Part shown: one piece after another, positions 44,357-54,709 of the stretch
How positions within the stretch are numbered: the first letter of the stretch is position 1
Layout: each line of letters starts with the position of its first letter
Notes under the pieces: model-generated
Told to the model about the DNA's origin: nothing
The model's database searches: none
Seen by the model: the letters and a program-made list of their open reading frames with translations, nothing else
Assembly (NCBI RefSeq): GCF_900113325.1
Contig: NZ_FOOY01000003.1
Location: 248,001 to 312,000 of the forward strand
Source: Sporolactobacillus nakayamae
Lineage (GTDB): Bacteria > Bacillota > Bacilli > Bacillales > Sporolactobacillaceae
Reading direction: 5' to 3'
Length of the DNA stretch: 64,000 bases
Translations under genes and position numbers: made by a program

Positions 44357-45829
44357 ATGATTGAAACGTCAAAAGAGCCGGTTTTAATTTTTCTTTTCGG
44401 AGCAACAGGAGATTTAGCGCGAAGGAAACTTTATTCTGCTCTTTATAGACTTTACACCAGGGATCAAGAATTTGCAGTAATCGGTCTTGCGCGCCGCGCT
44501 CATACGGACGAGTCATTTCGGGATTTAATTAATGACTCGCTTCCTTCCGAAGCAGGACAGCGCAAGCACTTTTTAGCCCGTTTTTATTATAAACGTCTTG
44601 ATATTACACGACCTGAAAGTTTTGCCACTTTAAAAAAATTCAGTGACGAGCTTGATACCCGCTATCAGTTGCATGGCAACAGAATTTTTTACCTTTCACT
44701 CGCTCCATGCTACTTTGCGGAAGCAGCGAAGAATTTGAAAAAAGCAGGCATCTCGGCAACTCCCGGTTGGAAACGGCTCATTATTGAAAAACCATTTGGG
44801 CATAACCTAGAATCTTCGAAGGAACTGAACGAAAGCCTGCTCCACGCGTTTAAAGAAGATGAAATTTACAGAATCGATCACTATCTCGGAAAAGAGATGG
44901 TTCAAAATATTGAAGTGCTGCGTTTTGCCAATCCGATTTTCGAAGCGATATGGAACCGCCGCTACATTTCAAATGTGCAGATTACGCTGAGCGAGACTTT
45001 GGGCGTTGGCGACCGTGCGAATTATTATGATCAGACAGGCGCTTTATTGGATATGGTTCAAAACCATATTATGCAACTTTTAACACTCGTGGCTATGGAA
45101 CCGCCAACCCGGTTAGAAACAAATGATGTTCGCTATGAAAAAGTTAAGGTGCTTAAAGCAATACGTCCAATGAACATTAATAATATCGTGGAGCAAATTG
45201 TTCGTGGTCAATATGCAAGAGGAATAACACCCGAGCGTGAGAAACTTCCCGCATATATTGACGAGAACAACATCAGCAGTGATTCCGAAACCGAGACGTT
45301 TGTCGCAGCCCGCTTCCTAATTGATAATTATCGATGGCAAGGCGTCCCATTCTATATACGAACCGGAAAACGTATGGCTAAGAAATCAACACAAATTGTG
45401 ATTCAATTTAAAAAGCTGCCGAAAAATCCATATTTCCATAACATTAATCACGTCGGGCCAAATCTACTCGTCATCTATATCTCTCCGGATGAAGGTCTTT
45501 CATTAAAATTAAATGTGAAGGAAAATGGAAATGCCGGGAATACCGTTCCTATTTCATTGAAATTCCGAAATAGCGAACTTGCCATGGAGAATATGCAAGA
45601 TGCTTACGAACGGCTGATGGCAGACTGTATTAATGGCGATTCAACGAACTTCACGCGTTGGGATGAGGTTGCTTATTCCTGGGAAATTGTTGATTCCATT
45701 GTTGATTCATGGAAAAAGCGCCGAGTACCTGTTGACTACTATGAAGCGGGTTCGATGGGTCCGAATTCAGCAGATGAATTGCTTGAAAAGAATGGTCATC
45801 ACTGGTGGCCGATCATGCAAATGGAATAA
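44357..45829 (+). CDS. zwf: Glucose-6-phosphate 1-dehydrogenase
   Basis: 490 aa. NADP-binding GATGDLARRKLYSAL near residue 15, the active-site motif RIDHYLGKEMVQN with catalytic His, and FYIRTGKRM in the C-terminal domain. It opens the oxidative pentose phosphate pathway and yields NADPH. GAGG-like sites precede the ATG. No gnd or pgl gene is adjacent. A bidirectional terminator separates it from dat. Confidence 0.96.
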   Translation: MIETSKEPVLIFLFGATGDLARRKLYSALYRLYTRDQEFAVIGLARRAHTDESFRDLINDSLPSEAGQRKHFLARFYYKRLDITRPESFATLKKFSDELDTRYQLHGNRIFYLSLAPCYFAEAAKNLKKAGISATPGWKRLIIEKPFGHNLESSKELNESLLHAFKEDEIYRIDHYLGKEMVQNIEVLRFANPIFEAIWNRRYISNVQITLSETLGVGDRANYYDQTGALLDMVQNHIMQLLTLVAMEPPTRLETNDVRYEKVKVLKAIRPMNINNIVEQIVRGQYARGITPEREKLPAYIDENNISSDSETETFVAARFLIDNYRWQGVPFYIRTGKRMAKKSTQIVIQFKKLPKNPYFHNINHVGPNLLVIYISPDEGLSLKLNVKENGNAGNTVPISLKFRNSELAMENMQDAYERLMADCINGDSTNFTRWDEVAYSWEIVDSIVDSWKKRRVPVDYYEAGSMGPNSADELLEKNGHHWWPIMQME

Positions 45830-45892
45830 AAACTTCGACATAAGTCTATACTCGTTTTCTTACATCCTTTACTATATTTATACTTTGTGCAA

Positions 45893-45931
45893 CAAAAAAA
45901 CGCCTCGCGGCAATTTGCGAGACGTTTTTTT
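45893..45931. terminator. Bidirectional terminator between zwf and dat
   Basis: A7-CG-C-CTCGC and GCGAG-A-CG-T7 form a hairpin with runs of A and T on both sides. Confidence 0.88.
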
Positions 45932-45936
45932 GTTTT

Positions 45937-46794
45937 TTAGGAAAGAGCAAAAGATCTGATTCGTTCTACTTCAGCATCAAATGCAGCAATCAGTCTCTCT
46001 GAGATCGGACCTTGTTTCCCATTGTTGATTATCTGATCATCAATTTGGAGGACCGGATTCACTTCATTACTGGTACTCGTGATAAATACCTCATCGGCAT
46101 CTAATAATTCATCGACAGTGAATTTGCGTTCAACATATGGAATATCCAGCTGCTTCGCAAGATCAAAAACAAACAATCGCGTAATACCATTTAGAATGAA
46201 ATGGTCGGCCGGATGTGTCACCAATTGACCGTTCTTTACAATAAAAACATTGCTCGACGATCCCTCTGTCACCGTCGATTCACGATGCAGTATGGCCTCA
46301 CCGGCTCCAGACACATGTGCCTTTTGTTTTGCAAGAACATTGCCAAGTAAGTTGAGTGTTTTAATATCGCATCGCAACCAGCGAATGTCATCAGCAAGAC
46401 ATGCTTTGATACCTTTAGGACGGCTTGTAAGGTCACGTGTTCGTACTGACACAGATCCTGTGATCACAGTCGGCGTATTATCCGGAAAGAAGTGCTGACG
46501 CGGCGCCGCCCCCCGCGTAATTTGAAAATAGACAACCCCATCTTCCAAATTGTTCAACTCAATCAATTTCTTTATATTCTCAGTAAGATGGCCAACACTA
46601 TAGGGTAGTGACAAACTAAGCTCACGAGCACTTCGTTCAAGACGCTTCATATGCGGTTCTAAGAGAAAAATACGACCGCTGTAAACCATCATCGCTTCAT
46701 AAATTCCATCACCAAATTGATAGCCTCGGTCCTCAATATCCACTTTTGCTTGCTCACGATCAATAAATTGATCCTGATATAAAATCATAGCCAC
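45937..46794 (-). CDS. dat: D-alanine (D-amino acid) aminotransferase
   Basis: 285 aa, class IV aminotransferase. The PLP lysine is in IKTLNLLGNVLAKQKA; the D-specific signature is the Arg/His segment ITRGAAPRQHFFP; VTEGSSSNVF binds the cofactor. It interconverts D-Ala and D-Glu, supplying D-glutamate for peptidoglycan. Start GTG 46794 has GGGGG 8 nt upstream; an ATG two codons later is possible. Confidence 0.93.
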   Translation of the reverse strand: MAMILYQDQFIDREQAKVDIEDRGYQFGDGIYEAMMVYSGRIFLLEPHMKRLERSARELSLSLPYSVGHLTENIKKLIELNNLEDGVVYFQITRGAAPRQHFFPDNTPTVITGSVSVRTRDLTSRPKGIKACLADDIRWLRCDIKTLNLLGNVLAKQKAHVSGAGEAILHRESTVTEGSSSNVFIVKNGQLVTHPADHFILNGITRLFVFDLAKQLDIPYVERKFTVDELLDADEVFITSTSNEVNPVLQIDDQIINNGKQGPISERLIAAFDAEVERIRSFALS

Positions 46795-46884
46795 TGCCGC
46801 TTCCCCCTAAACGATTTATAATCTGATTATATGCCCCCGGTTAGAAACCGACAATCCCTGTTCGTGCTGATTTGACTATACCAA

Positions 46885-47649
46885 TTATTTATCGGTTGCT
46901 TTATTTTCATTTATATAGTGAAGTAATCGATCAGACATTTTCAAATATCCTTTTTTATTTGGATGAAAATGATCATCGTAGAGAAGATGGTCCGTCTTGC
47001 CTTTAAATAGATCACTAGTAGGTATAAAAGATAGGGGTGTGAATTTTGCACTGATGCGCTTACTGTTGGTATTCCATTGATTCAAGATCGGGACAAAATC
47101 CTTGTTTGCTTTTCCAAGGTAATCCTCGAACGGGTTATAGAGTCCAAAATAATAGATATGCGCTTCTGGATTCAATTCGCGTATTTCCAAAAATATCTTG
47201 TTCAAATTCGATGAAAATATTTTTTGACGCTTTGCAAAATCGCTTTCATGCAAATCAAGAAAATTTTGTTTAAAAACATGAACTATGTCGTTTCCACCAA
47301 TGGTCAAAAAAACCGTATTGGCAGCTTTAATGGAGTCACTGACTTTTTGCTGCTTCAGTTTCTTCAGCAAATCTTCCGACGTGTCCCCTCTATGACCGAA
47401 ATCTTGCATAGTAACGTTCGTTACATTTTTCTCTTTCTTGAGCGCTTTTGTTGTTACACCCACGTAGCCTTGGTTTTCAAGATCTCCCACACCCTCGGTC
47501 AATGAATCACCGAGCGCAACAATCTTGTAATTGAGCGGTTTCGGTTTGATTTGTGGAGCCGTATTCCTGTCACTATGCCAGAATACGAGAAACGCAACAA
47601 AGATTGCCGCGATAATTGCTAAAATACTGATTACTACTCTCTTTTTTAT
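46885..47649 (-). CDS. ypmR: Membrane-anchored SGNH/GDSL hydrolase with apparent AUA start
   Basis: 254 aa if started at ATA 47649. An N-terminal membrane anchor (VVISILAIIAAIFVAFLVFW) precedes block I ALGDSLTEGVGD (nucleophile Ser), TIGGND (block III) and DDHFHPNKKGY with the catalytic Asp/His, as in B. subtilis YpmR. The frame opens after a stop near 47670 and contains no ATG, GTG or TTG before the TTG within the GDSL block; starting there would remove the nucleophile. GGGAGGGGG lies 9 nt before ATA 47649, so AUA initiation or a mutated start is implied. Follows grpB in one unit. Confidence 0.75.
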   Translation of the reverse strand: MKKRVVISILAIIAAIFVAFLVFWHSDRNTAPQIKPKPLNYKIVALGDSLTEGVGDLENQGYVGVTTKALKKEKNVTNVTMQDFGHRGDTSEDLLKKLKQQKVSDSIKAANTVFLTIGGNDIVHVFKQNFLDLHESDFAKRQKIFSSNLNKIFLEIRELNPEAHIYYFGLYNPFEDYLGKANKDFVPILNQWNTNSKRISAKFTPLSFIPTSDLFKGKTDHLLYDDHFHPNKKGYLKMSDRLLHYINENKATDK

Positions 47650-47680
47650 AACCTTGTACCCCCTCCCTCACGCACTAATT

Positions 47681-48208
47681 TTATGCGTCGTACCACCATT
47701 GCAGCGCGATTTGTTCAATTCGTTTGCAGAGTTCATTTTTCCCCGTGCAATAGCTTTCACGATCATCTGGGAATTGTTGAGCCAGTTGACATTTCAGCGT
47801 ACTATAAAAAGCTGCGTCTTCATCATGTGTCCTCAAGTAATCGCGAAATGCAAGATGCCGGACAACGTTATCCGTATCTACTACAAATATGTGCAAATGA
47901 AAAAGATGTCTGCCTTGCCCATCCTTCTTAACAAAGTACCTGCGCTGATGAATTCCATTTTCACCGAGTGCTGTATAATTGAGCTTGGAAAGTGATGAGT
48001 TTAACAAATCAACAGCATTCAAATCATTAACCTCGGCTAAGATATCAATTGTTGGTTTTGCGAAAATTCCAGGAATTGACGTGCTTCCCACATGATGAAT
48101 CGCCTTTAAAACCGGCGTAAGCACATGCGCCACGCGTAACGCCTCTCTTTTATAGGATTCTGCCCATTCCTCGTTATAGGGAACAACCTGAATTTCTCTT
48201 TGTGCCAA
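47681..48208 (-). CDS. GrpB-family (UPF0157) nucleotidyltransferase-fold protein
   Basis: 175 aa. The hallmark HHVGSTSIPGI-KPTIDILAEV (residues about 37-60) gives the GS...D-D nucleotidyltransferase-like core. Function is unknown. Start TTG 48208 is chosen for GAGG 8 nt upstream, the same layout as trhO. It precedes the SGNH hydrolase by 31 nt. Confidence 0.82.
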   Translation of the reverse strand: MAQREIQVVPYNEEWAESYKREALRVAHVLTPVLKAIHHVGSTSIPGIFAKPTIDILAEVNDLNAVDLLNSSLSKLNYTALGENGIHQRRYFVKKDGQGRHLFHLHIFVVDTDNVVRHLAFRDYLRTHDEDAAFYSTLKCQLAQQFPDDRESYCTGKNELCKRIEQIALQWWYDA

Positions 48209-48274
48209 TTTAATCACCTCTATACCAGTCAGGAGAACTGATATCATTTTAACATAGCACGCCGTAAGAAAAAT

Positions 48275-48304
48275 AAAAAAACAGCGTCATTTCGCTGTTT
48301 TTTT
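48275..48304 (-). terminator. Terminator after the FbpB-like gene
   Basis: ACAGCG pairs with CGCTGT around a 6-nt loop with long A and T runs on both sides. Confidence 0.82.
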
Positions 48305-48328
48305 ATTGAATGCGCTCTCATTTTTCTG

Positions 48329-48448
48329 TTATTTAACCGTATGTCTATTATCAATTTTGACTTCAATTTTTGCTAATTGTTTTTCATCCCTAAGAATTTC
48401 GGACTTGTTTTTCTGAATCAGTTCTTTAATGCTATCACGTTTCCTCAT
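48329..48448 (-). CDS. FbpB-like small basic protein
   Basis: 39 aa: starts MRKRDSIKELIQKNKSEIL and ends KIEVKIDNRHTVK. The MRKR start, the ELIxxNK core and the KIExKID tail match the short Fur-regulated basic protein (FbpB) family, small partners thought to help an iron-sparing small RNA act. AAAGGTGGG precedes the ATG and a strong terminator follows. I see no clear Fur box, so iron control is only inferred. Confidence 0.65.
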   Translation of the reverse strand: MRKRDSIKELIQKNKSEILRDEKQLAKIEVKIDNRHTVK

Positions 48449-48585
48449 AGACAGCCCACCTTTCTACTCATCCTTTTGTTAAGAATAGTATATCATCTTT
48501 TTTTCATAAAATTTAATTGTGTGAATTTTTTATTATATATCTATCATTCCCCAACATTTGTTTTTAAAACCTGCATTTTTACATT

Positions 48586-48615
48586 TTGTCGAATGATTGT
48601 TCAATCTGCTACAAT
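48586..48615 (+). promoter_or_regulatory. sigmaA promoter for the M20 dipeptidase
   Basis: TTGTCG (48586-48591), 18-nt spacer and TACAAT (48610-48615). Confidence 0.65.
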
Positions 48616-48646
48616 GGAGAAGTTAATTAAGACGGGAGGATTTTCC

Positions 48647-50020
48647 ATGGATAAACAACTTATTGAAACACTTAAAAAGAATTATGATCGTTATTTGAAA
48701 CAAATGACTGACTTCCTTTCTATTCCAAGTATTAGTTCCGATTCAACACATAAAGCGGATGTAAGACGAGCAGCAGAGTGGTTGGCGAATGATCTTAAAA
48801 ACGGGGGGCTAGAGCATGTTCAAATTCTGGAAACCGCCGGCCATCCAGTTGTTTACGCAGATTTCCTGAAAGCAGAAAACAAACCAACTGTTTTGTGTTA
48901 TGGGCATTACGATGTTCAACCGATTGACCCGATTGATAAATGGGATACAGATCCGTTCAATCCGATTATTAAAGACAATATCATTTATGGACGCGGAACA
49001 AGCGATGATAAAGGTCAAGTTTTTATGTTGGCAAAAATGGCCGAAACAATTCTATTGGCTAAAGGCGATCTTCCTGTCAATATTAAATTCTGCTTCGAAG
49101 GTGAGGAGGAAATTGGGAGCGCCCATCTCGATGAATTCGTGGATGACCATCTTGATTTGTTGAAAGCGGACGTATTGCTTGTGTCAGACACAACTATGTT
49201 GAGTATGGATCAACCAGCTGTCAGCTACGCACTTCGTGGGTTATGCGGCCTAGAGATTGAGCTTCAGGGACCAAAAGGCGATCTGCATTCAGGTGTTTAT
49301 GGCGGGGCCGTACAAAATACGCTTCACGCAATGGTTGAGCTTCTCGGAACTTTGCATGACAATAAGGGCCATGTAACTGTTGATGGATTCTACGATCAGG
49401 TGGCACCACTTACCGATGAAGAACGGACGACTTGCGAGAAACTCTCGGATGATGAAGCTTTGAAAAATGAACTTGGTGTTGATACGTTGTATGGCGAGGA
49501 AGGCTATCCTACGGTCGCAAGGATTTGGTCTCGCCCAACTTTGGAATTGAACGGACTGTTCGGCGGATTTCAAGGTGAAGGCCTAAAAACCGTTATACCG
49601 TCAACGGCAACAGCAAAGATCACTTGCAGACTCGTTCCAAATCAGGATCCTGCACTCATTGGCGCTCTATTAACAAAGCATCTCAATGAACATTTGCCAT
49701 CCGGCGTAAAGCTTGACGTCAGACTGTTGGATCATGCGGAACCATTCAGTATGCCAGTTAATCACCCAGCTCTTCAAGCTGCTCATAATGCTTTGGAAGA
49801 AGCGTTCAAGACAAAGGCTATCCTTTCTCGTCAAGGGGGATCGGTTCCGATTGTCAACACATTCCATGACAAACTTGGACTTGCACCGATTCTGATGGGA
49901 TTTGGTCTGGACAGTGAAAATTTTCATGCGCCGAACGAGCATTTCCATCTTAAGAACTTTGATCGCGGTTTGCACGCTTTAATCGCATTCTTATATGATC
50001 TGCCGAAGCAAATGAACTAA
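48647..50020 (+). CDS. M20-family zinc dipeptidase
   Basis: 457 aa. Metal-binding and catalytic motifs: CYGHYDVQP, YGRGTSDDKGQ, EGEEEIGS and HAPNEHF, as in carnosinase-like M20 dipeptidases. The insert between residues about 200 and 330 is the dimerisation domain (GPKGDLHSGVYGG). It likely hydrolyses cytosolic dipeptides, possibly including those imported by Dpp. ATG 48647 is supported by GGGAGGA six nt upstream; the frame open further back has no conserved sequence. Confidence 0.92.
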   Translation: MDKQLIETLKKNYDRYLKQMTDFLSIPSISSDSTHKADVRRAAEWLANDLKNGGLEHVQILETAGHPVVYADFLKAENKPTVLCYGHYDVQPIDPIDKWDTDPFNPIIKDNIIYGRGTSDDKGQVFMLAKMAETILLAKGDLPVNIKFCFEGEEEIGSAHLDEFVDDHLDLLKADVLLVSDTTMLSMDQPAVSYALRGLCGLEIELQGPKGDLHSGVYGGAVQNTLHAMVELLGTLHDNKGHVTVDGFYDQVAPLTDEERTTCEKLSDDEALKNELGVDTLYGEEGYPTVARIWSRPTLELNGLFGGFQGEGLKTVIPSTATAKITCRLVPNQDPALIGALLTKHLNEHLPSGVKLDVRLLDHAEPFSMPVNHPALQAAHNALEEAFKTKAILSRQGGSVPIVNTFHDKLGLAPILMGFGLDSENFHAPNEHFHLKNFDRGLHALIAFLYDLPKQMN

Positions 50021-50090
50021 TTTTTCCCCCCCATTAAAAAAATTTGCTTTAGTAAAAAGCGAAGATTTAGTTATTTTTTTCTAGATAATT

Positions 50091-50129
50091 AAAAGAGGCT
50101 GTCCTCATTAAAAGGACAGCCTCTTTTTT
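50091..50129 (+). terminator. Terminator after the M20 dipeptidase
   Basis: AAAAGAGGCTGTCC pairs with GGACAGCCTCTTTT, ending in six T. Confidence 0.88.
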
Positions 50130-50346
50130 GTTGAAGAAGTCATATGAAGTTTTTTCATCCAAAACGAATCTTTTCTAGAGACTCTTTAGTAAAAGAACTT
50201 TGGGAAAACCATAGGATCAATCTTTGACCTTTCCAACGGAACCCACTCCCCCGAAAATAATCCGAATGTTTGAAGGCACTAAAATGATCTCCTTCGATCA
50301 TTATCCTGCCCCAATTGACGAATAAAATACACTGAAAGCAATAAAT

Positions 50347-53082
50347 TTATTCCGTAAGTTTTCTGCGTAATACCGTTTGCAGGATGCCTCCATTGCGATA
50401 ATAGTCAATCTCAACTTCACTATCAAAACGAACAATGACATTAAACGTAATCTCATTGCCTTCTGGGCTCACCGCTTTAGCTTCAACCGCATCTCTTGGT
50501 TTAACGTTCTCATCTACATAGACCGTAATGACTTCCTCGCCGGTCAAGCCAAGCGATTCAGCGCTTTGACCCTGTTCAAATTGCAAGGGAAGAACGCCCA
50601 TCATTGCTAAATTGCTTCTGTGGATCCGCTCATAGCTTTGCGCGATCACAGCCTTTATCCCTAAAAGATTGGTTCCTTTGGCTGCCCAGTCTCGAGAACT
50701 TCCCATACCGTAGTCTTTTCCGGCCAGAACAACCAAATTTGTGCTGCTCTGCTTATAATTCATCGCGGCATCATAGATCGGCATGACTTCCCGGGTTGGC
50801 CAGTAGGTCGTATACCCGCCTTCGGTTCCCGGTGCAATCTGATTACGGATCCGGACATTGGCGAAGGTTCCCCGCATCATAACTTCGTGATTGCCTCGCC
50901 TTGAACCATATGAGTTGAAATCGAACCTCCGAACGCCTTTATCAAGCAAGTAACACCCCGCAGGACTTTTTGGCGCGATGGAACCGGCTGGGGAAATATG
51001 ATCTGTTGTCACCGAATCGCCGAATTTACCAATGACGCGCATCGCTTCTAACGGCTTAATTTTATTTAGTTCAGCAGAAAGATTTTCGAAAAATGGTGGA
51101 TTTTGAATATAAGTTGATTCAGTATCCCAATCATACAGTTCGCCTTCACTTGTCTGAATCGCATTCCATCGCTCGTTCTCAGTAAACACATTCTCATATT
51201 CCTTTTTAAAGCTTTCAGGTCCTACGGAACGATTCATCACTTCTTCAATTTCATCACTTGATGGCCAAATGTCTTTGAAATAAACATCATTTCCATCCGG
51301 ATCTTTACCAAATGAATCATGCGTTACATCAAAATCAACTGAACCCGCCAACGCATAAGCGACAACAAGAGGCGGTGAAGCGAGATAATTCGCACGAATG
51401 AGCGGGTGAATGCGTCCTTCAAAATTTCGATTACCTGAGAGCACTGCGGATACGGTGAGATCTTTGTCTACAATCGCTTTTTCCACCGCTTCAGGTAGCG
51501 GCCCGGAGTTTCCGATACAGGTCGTGCAGCCATAGCCAACCACATTAAACCCTAATTTTTCTAGATAAGGAATCAGCCCGGCTTTCTCAAGATAATCGGT
51601 AACAACCTTTGAACCAGGGGCAAGGCTTGTCTTGACATAGTTCGGAACCGAGAGGCCTTTCTCCACCGCTTTTTTCGCAACAAGACCGGCTCCGATCATG
51701 ACACTCGGATTGCTTGTGTTTGTACAGCTCGTGATTGCAGCAATTACAACAGCTCCTGTGTCTAAATCTTCTTGCGCTCCATTCTCGTAGACAACTTTTG
51801 CTGTTTTATTTAATTCACTTTTCTGAAAGCCGAATCCTTGATTACCAGATGGGCGTGTTAATGACGCCTCAAATTCTTCTTTCATATCGGTTAAGGCGAT
51901 ACGGTCTTGAGGACGTTTCGGGCCAGCTAGTGACGCATGCACGTCAGACAGATTCAATTCCAACACCTTTGTAAAGGTCGGATCTTCCGCATCAGGCGTA
52001 TAGAACAATCCGTTCACTTTACAGTAGTCTTCGACAAGTTTCACCTGTTCTTCAGAGCGCCCGGTTAGGCGCAAGTAATCCAGGGTCACCTGATCCACAG
52101 GGAAGAACGTTGCTGTAGCTCCGTTCTCCGGAGACATGTTTGAAACTGTTGCGCGATCGGCAAGAGACATATGCGAGAGACTCGGTCCGAAGAACTCAAC
52201 AAATTTACCAACAACGCTTTCTTCACGCAGCAACTGAGTCACACGCAAAGCAAGGTCCGTCGCGGTCGTTCCATTAGGCAGACTGCCCACAATACGTACA
52301 CCAATGACATCCGGAACCGGAAAATAGGATGGCTGACCAAGCATACCCGCTTCAGCCTCAATACCGCCGACGCCCCATCCGAGAACGCCCAGTCCGTTAA
52401 TCATGGTTGTATGCGAATCTGTCCCAACCAACGTGTCTGGGAACGCAAGTATTTCTCCATCTTTATCATTAATCGCATGAACAACGGAAGCTAGGTATTC
52501 GAGATTCACTTGATGAACGATACCGGTAGCTGGTGGAACCGCACGAAAATTTTGGAAGGAAGATTGTGCCCATTTCAAGAATTTATACCGTTCTTCATTA
52601 CGTTCAAATTCTCGATCCATGTTAAAAAGAAGCGCTTGATTTGTTCCGAATTGATCGACTTGGACTGAATGATCCACGACCAGATCTACCGGTTTTTCCG
52701 GATTTATCTTTTCAGGATCGCCGCCCAGATCCGCCATTGCTTTTCTCAACGATGCAAGATCGACAACAGCTGGTACACCCGTGAAGTCTTGAAGAATGAT
52801 ACGTGATGGATTAAATGGGACATCAATGCTTTTATCCAGTTTATCAGTGCCCCACCTCGCTAAATTTTCCACATGTTCTTTCTTAATCACGCTGCCATCA
52901 CATTGGCGCAGAACAGCTTCCAATAATACTTTAATCGAATAAGGGAGCTTTTCAATATCACCATAATCCGACAATGCGCTTAGTTGATAAAAGTTTATTG
53001 TTTTCCCATTGCTTGAGAACGTATTTAAGGCTTTGAAAAAATCATTTTTTTTCATTGATTTTGCTTCGACCTCCGCTGCCAT
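50347..53082 (-). CDS. acnA: Aconitate hydratase
   Basis: 911 aa, AcnA/CitB type. The iron-sulfur ligands are in [13 protein letters not shown] and [28 protein letters not shown] and the C-terminal swivel domain ([17 protein letters not shown]) are intact. It isomerises citrate to isocitrate and, in the apo form, can bind RNA. The start at 53082 aligns with the CitB N-terminus length. Confidence 0.96.
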   Translation of the reverse strand: MAAEVEAKSMKKNDFFKALNTFSSNGKTINFYQLSALSDYGDIEKLPYSIKVLLEAVLRQCDGSVIKKEHVENLARWGTDKLDKSIDVPFNPSRIILQDFTGVPAVVDLASLRKAMADLGGDPEKINPEKPVDLVVDHSVQVDQFGTNQALLFNMDREFERNEERYKFLKWAQSSFQNFRAVPPATGIVHQVNLEYLASVVHAINDKDGEILAFPDTLVGTDSHTTMINGLGVLGWGVGGIEAEAGMLGQPSYFPVPDVIGVRIVGSLPNGTTATDLALRVTQLLREESVVGKFVEFFGPSLSHMSLADRATVSNMSPENGATATFFPVDQVTLDYLRLTGRSEEQVKLVEDYCKVNGLFYTPDAEDPTFTKVLELNLSDVHASLAGPKRPQDRIALTDMKEEFEASLTRPSGNQGFGFQKSELNKTAKVVYENGAQEDLDTGAVVIAAITSCTNTSNPSVMIGAGLVAKKAVEKGLSVPNYVKTSLAPGSKVVTDYLEKAGLIPYLEKLGFNVVGYGCTTCIGNSGPLPEAVEKAIVDKDLTVSAVLSGNRNFEGRIHPLIRANYLASPPLVVAYALAGSVDFDVTHDSFGKDPDGNDVYFKDIWPSSDEIEEVMNRSVGPESFKKEYENVFTENERWNAIQTSEGELYDWDTESTYIQNPPFFENLSAELNKIKPLEAMRVIGKFGDSVTTDHISPAGSIAPKSPAGCYLLDKGVRRFDFNSYGSRRGNHEVMMRGTFANVRIRNQIAPGTEGGYTTYWPTREVMPIYDAAMNYKQSSTNLVVLAGKDYGMGSSRDWAAKGTNLLGIKAVIAQSYERIHRSNLAMMGVLPLQFEQGQSAESLGLTGEEVITVYVDENVKPRDAVEAKAVSPEGNEITFNVIVRFDSEVEIDYYRNGGILQTVLRRKLTE

Positions 53083-53125
53083 CGTCTCACCATCCTGTCT
53101 GATTTTTGACTATGTCTTTATATTA

Positions 53126-53154
53126 ATCATAATGGATCATTTTCATTAAGTAAA
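53126..53154 (-). promoter_or_regulatory. Promoter for acnA
   Basis: TTTACT (53149-53154), 17-nt spacer and TATGAT (53126-53131) on the minus strand. Confidence 0.5.
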
Positions 53155-53207
53155 TTCTATTTATTCTATTTACATTCATAAGTGACGCTTATCATGATAG
53201 ATACAAT

Positions 53208-53239
53208 AAAAAAGATAAGCACATCTTGCAATGCTTATC
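53208..53239 (-). terminator. Terminator overlapping the nagR stop codon
   Basis: GATAAGCA pairs with TGCTTATC around a 10-nt loop, then six T on the minus strand. The TAA stop of nagR is inside the first arm. Confidence 0.8.
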
Positions 53240-53963
53240 CCCTAGGCAGAGTGATCATTAATTTATATCGATCGGCTCGAAAAAGCGATTTGGTTTGCTC
53301 AATTGGTTGACCGTTTTCTAAGTATGAACGGCGTTCGATTAATAAAATCGGTGAAGATTTAGGTACTTCCAAAATCTTTGCTTCTTCGGCAGTGACAATC
53401 GCAGCTTCAATCGATTGATCTGCGTGATCGATCATTAATCCGCATTCGCGTTCAATGTATCGATAGAGTGAAGGACTTGCCAACTCTTCGGTAAGATTGG
53501 GAACCAATTTCGTCGGAAGATAGCATGTTTCAATCGCCATCGGTTTACCATCTGCAAGTCGCGTACGTTTAATTTCAAACACCTCGTCCACTTCCGACAC
53601 TCCGAGATGCTCAGCAATTTTGACGCTTGGCCGGATCCTTTTAAAACTCAGCATTTTGCTTCCGGGATTCATCCCGCGTCCAATCATATCTTCTGAAAAT
53701 CCGTTAAGTCCAAACAGGGATTTTTCGATCTTAGCTTGATTGGACACAAAAGTGCCTTTTCCTTTAATCCGAATCAGAATCCCTGAATTCACTAAATCCA
53801 TGATTGCCTGTCGAACAGTCATTCGTGATACATGAAACTGATCAGTGAATTCTCGTTCGGAAGGAATTTGATCGCCGGCTTTCAAATTCCTGCTCTCAAT
53901 TAACTGTTCAATATAACGTTCAATCTGATAGTACATCGGCACCGGAGACTTACGGTCAATCAT
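53235..53963 (-). CDS. nagR: GntR/HutC-family repressor of amino-sugar use (NagR)
   Basis: 242 aa. Residues 1-75 are the GntR winged helix (IPSEREFTDQFHVSRMTVRQ); the rest is the UTRA effector domain (LLIERRSYLENGQPIEQTKS). It matches B. subtilis NagR (YvoA), which binds amino-sugar phosphates and controls nagAB. It sits at the end of nagA-nagB-nagR, starting 4 nt after nagB. Confidence 0.92.
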   Translation of the reverse strand: MIDRKSPVPMYYQIERYIEQLIESRNLKAGDQIPSEREFTDQFHVSRMTVRQAIMDLVNSGILIRIKGKGTFVSNQAKIEKSLFGLNGFSEDMIGRGMNPGSKMLSFKRIRPSVKIAEHLGVSEVDEVFEIKRTRLADGKPMAIETCYLPTKLVPNLTEELASPSLYRYIERECGLMIDHADQSIEAAIVTAEEAKILEVPKSSPILLIERRSYLENGQPIEQTKSLFRADRYKLMITLPRG

Positions 53964-53967
53964 TCCA

Positions 53968-54708
53968 TCATTCCTTGCTGATTTTAATTAGAGATAATGC
54001 AGGTTCATCAGCGATCACCGTTACATTTGGATGCTGAACCAGGGCTGAAGCAGGAAAACTGCTGTCTGGGACTGACGCTCGAACAAGCTTGCTCATTGCG
54101 TCAGCCTTCTCTTCACCGGAAACAACCATGATAATTTTCTTGCTTTTTAATATTGTCCCGATGCCCATTGTAACGGCTCGCTCAGGTACCTCCGAAATAC
54201 TGCCGAAATAGCGAGCATTTGCGTCCCGGGTTGAATCAGTTAATTTTACTACATGTGTGCCAATCGTTAAAGGGGTTCCTGGTTCATTAAATCCAATATG
54301 TCCGTTACGGCCGATCCCAAGCAGCTGAATATCCACTCCTCCAAGACTTGCGATCAAATCATCGTAACGAGCACACGCTTGTTCCGATATATCTTCACTA
54401 TTGGGGAGATGCCGCTGATTCTCCGGGAGATCGATATATTTAAAGAAATGATCTTTCATATAAGTGTGGTAACTGTTCGGGTCGCTTGGATCAATGGCAG
54501 CATATTCATCAAGATTGACCGTGTGAACCTTATGATAACTCGTTCCATGTTCGCGATAGTCGGCAACTAACTCTTTATATGTTCCTTCCGGTGTTCCACC
54601 AGTTGCGAGTCCTAGCACAGCGTCAGGCTTATTCTGAACAACCTCACGAATGATCTGTGCAGCTTTACGACTCATTTCATTTATATCTTTAACAGCGATA
54701 ATCTGCAT
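53968..54708 (-). CDS. nagB: Glucosamine-6-phosphate deaminase
   Basis: 246 aa. LGLATGGTPEGTYKEL binds phosphate; NLDEYAAIDPSDPNSYHTYM has the catalytic Asp; GIGRNGHIGFNEPG carries the ring-opening His. It makes fructose-6-phosphate and ammonium from glucosamine-6-phosphate. ATG 54708 follows the nagA stop by one base, with GAGGTG upstream. Confidence 0.96.
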   Translation of the reverse strand: MQIIAVKDINEMSRKAAQIIREVVQNKPDAVLGLATGGTPEGTYKELVADYREHGTSYHKVHTVNLDEYAAIDPSDPNSYHTYMKDHFFKYIDLPENQRHLPNSEDISEQACARYDDLIASLGGVDIQLLGIGRNGHIGFNEPGTPLTIGTHVVKLTDSTRDANARYFGSISEVPERAVTMGIGTILKSKKIIMVVSGEEKADAMSKLVRASVPDSSFPASALVQHPNVTVIADEPALSLIKISKE

Positions 54709-54709
54709 T

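Noticed and set aside
48377-48646. N-terminal extension of the M20 dipeptidase
   Set aside because: The added 90 residues are hydrophobic AT-rich translation without conservation, cover the promoter and the FbpB-like gene, and lack a ribosome binding site.
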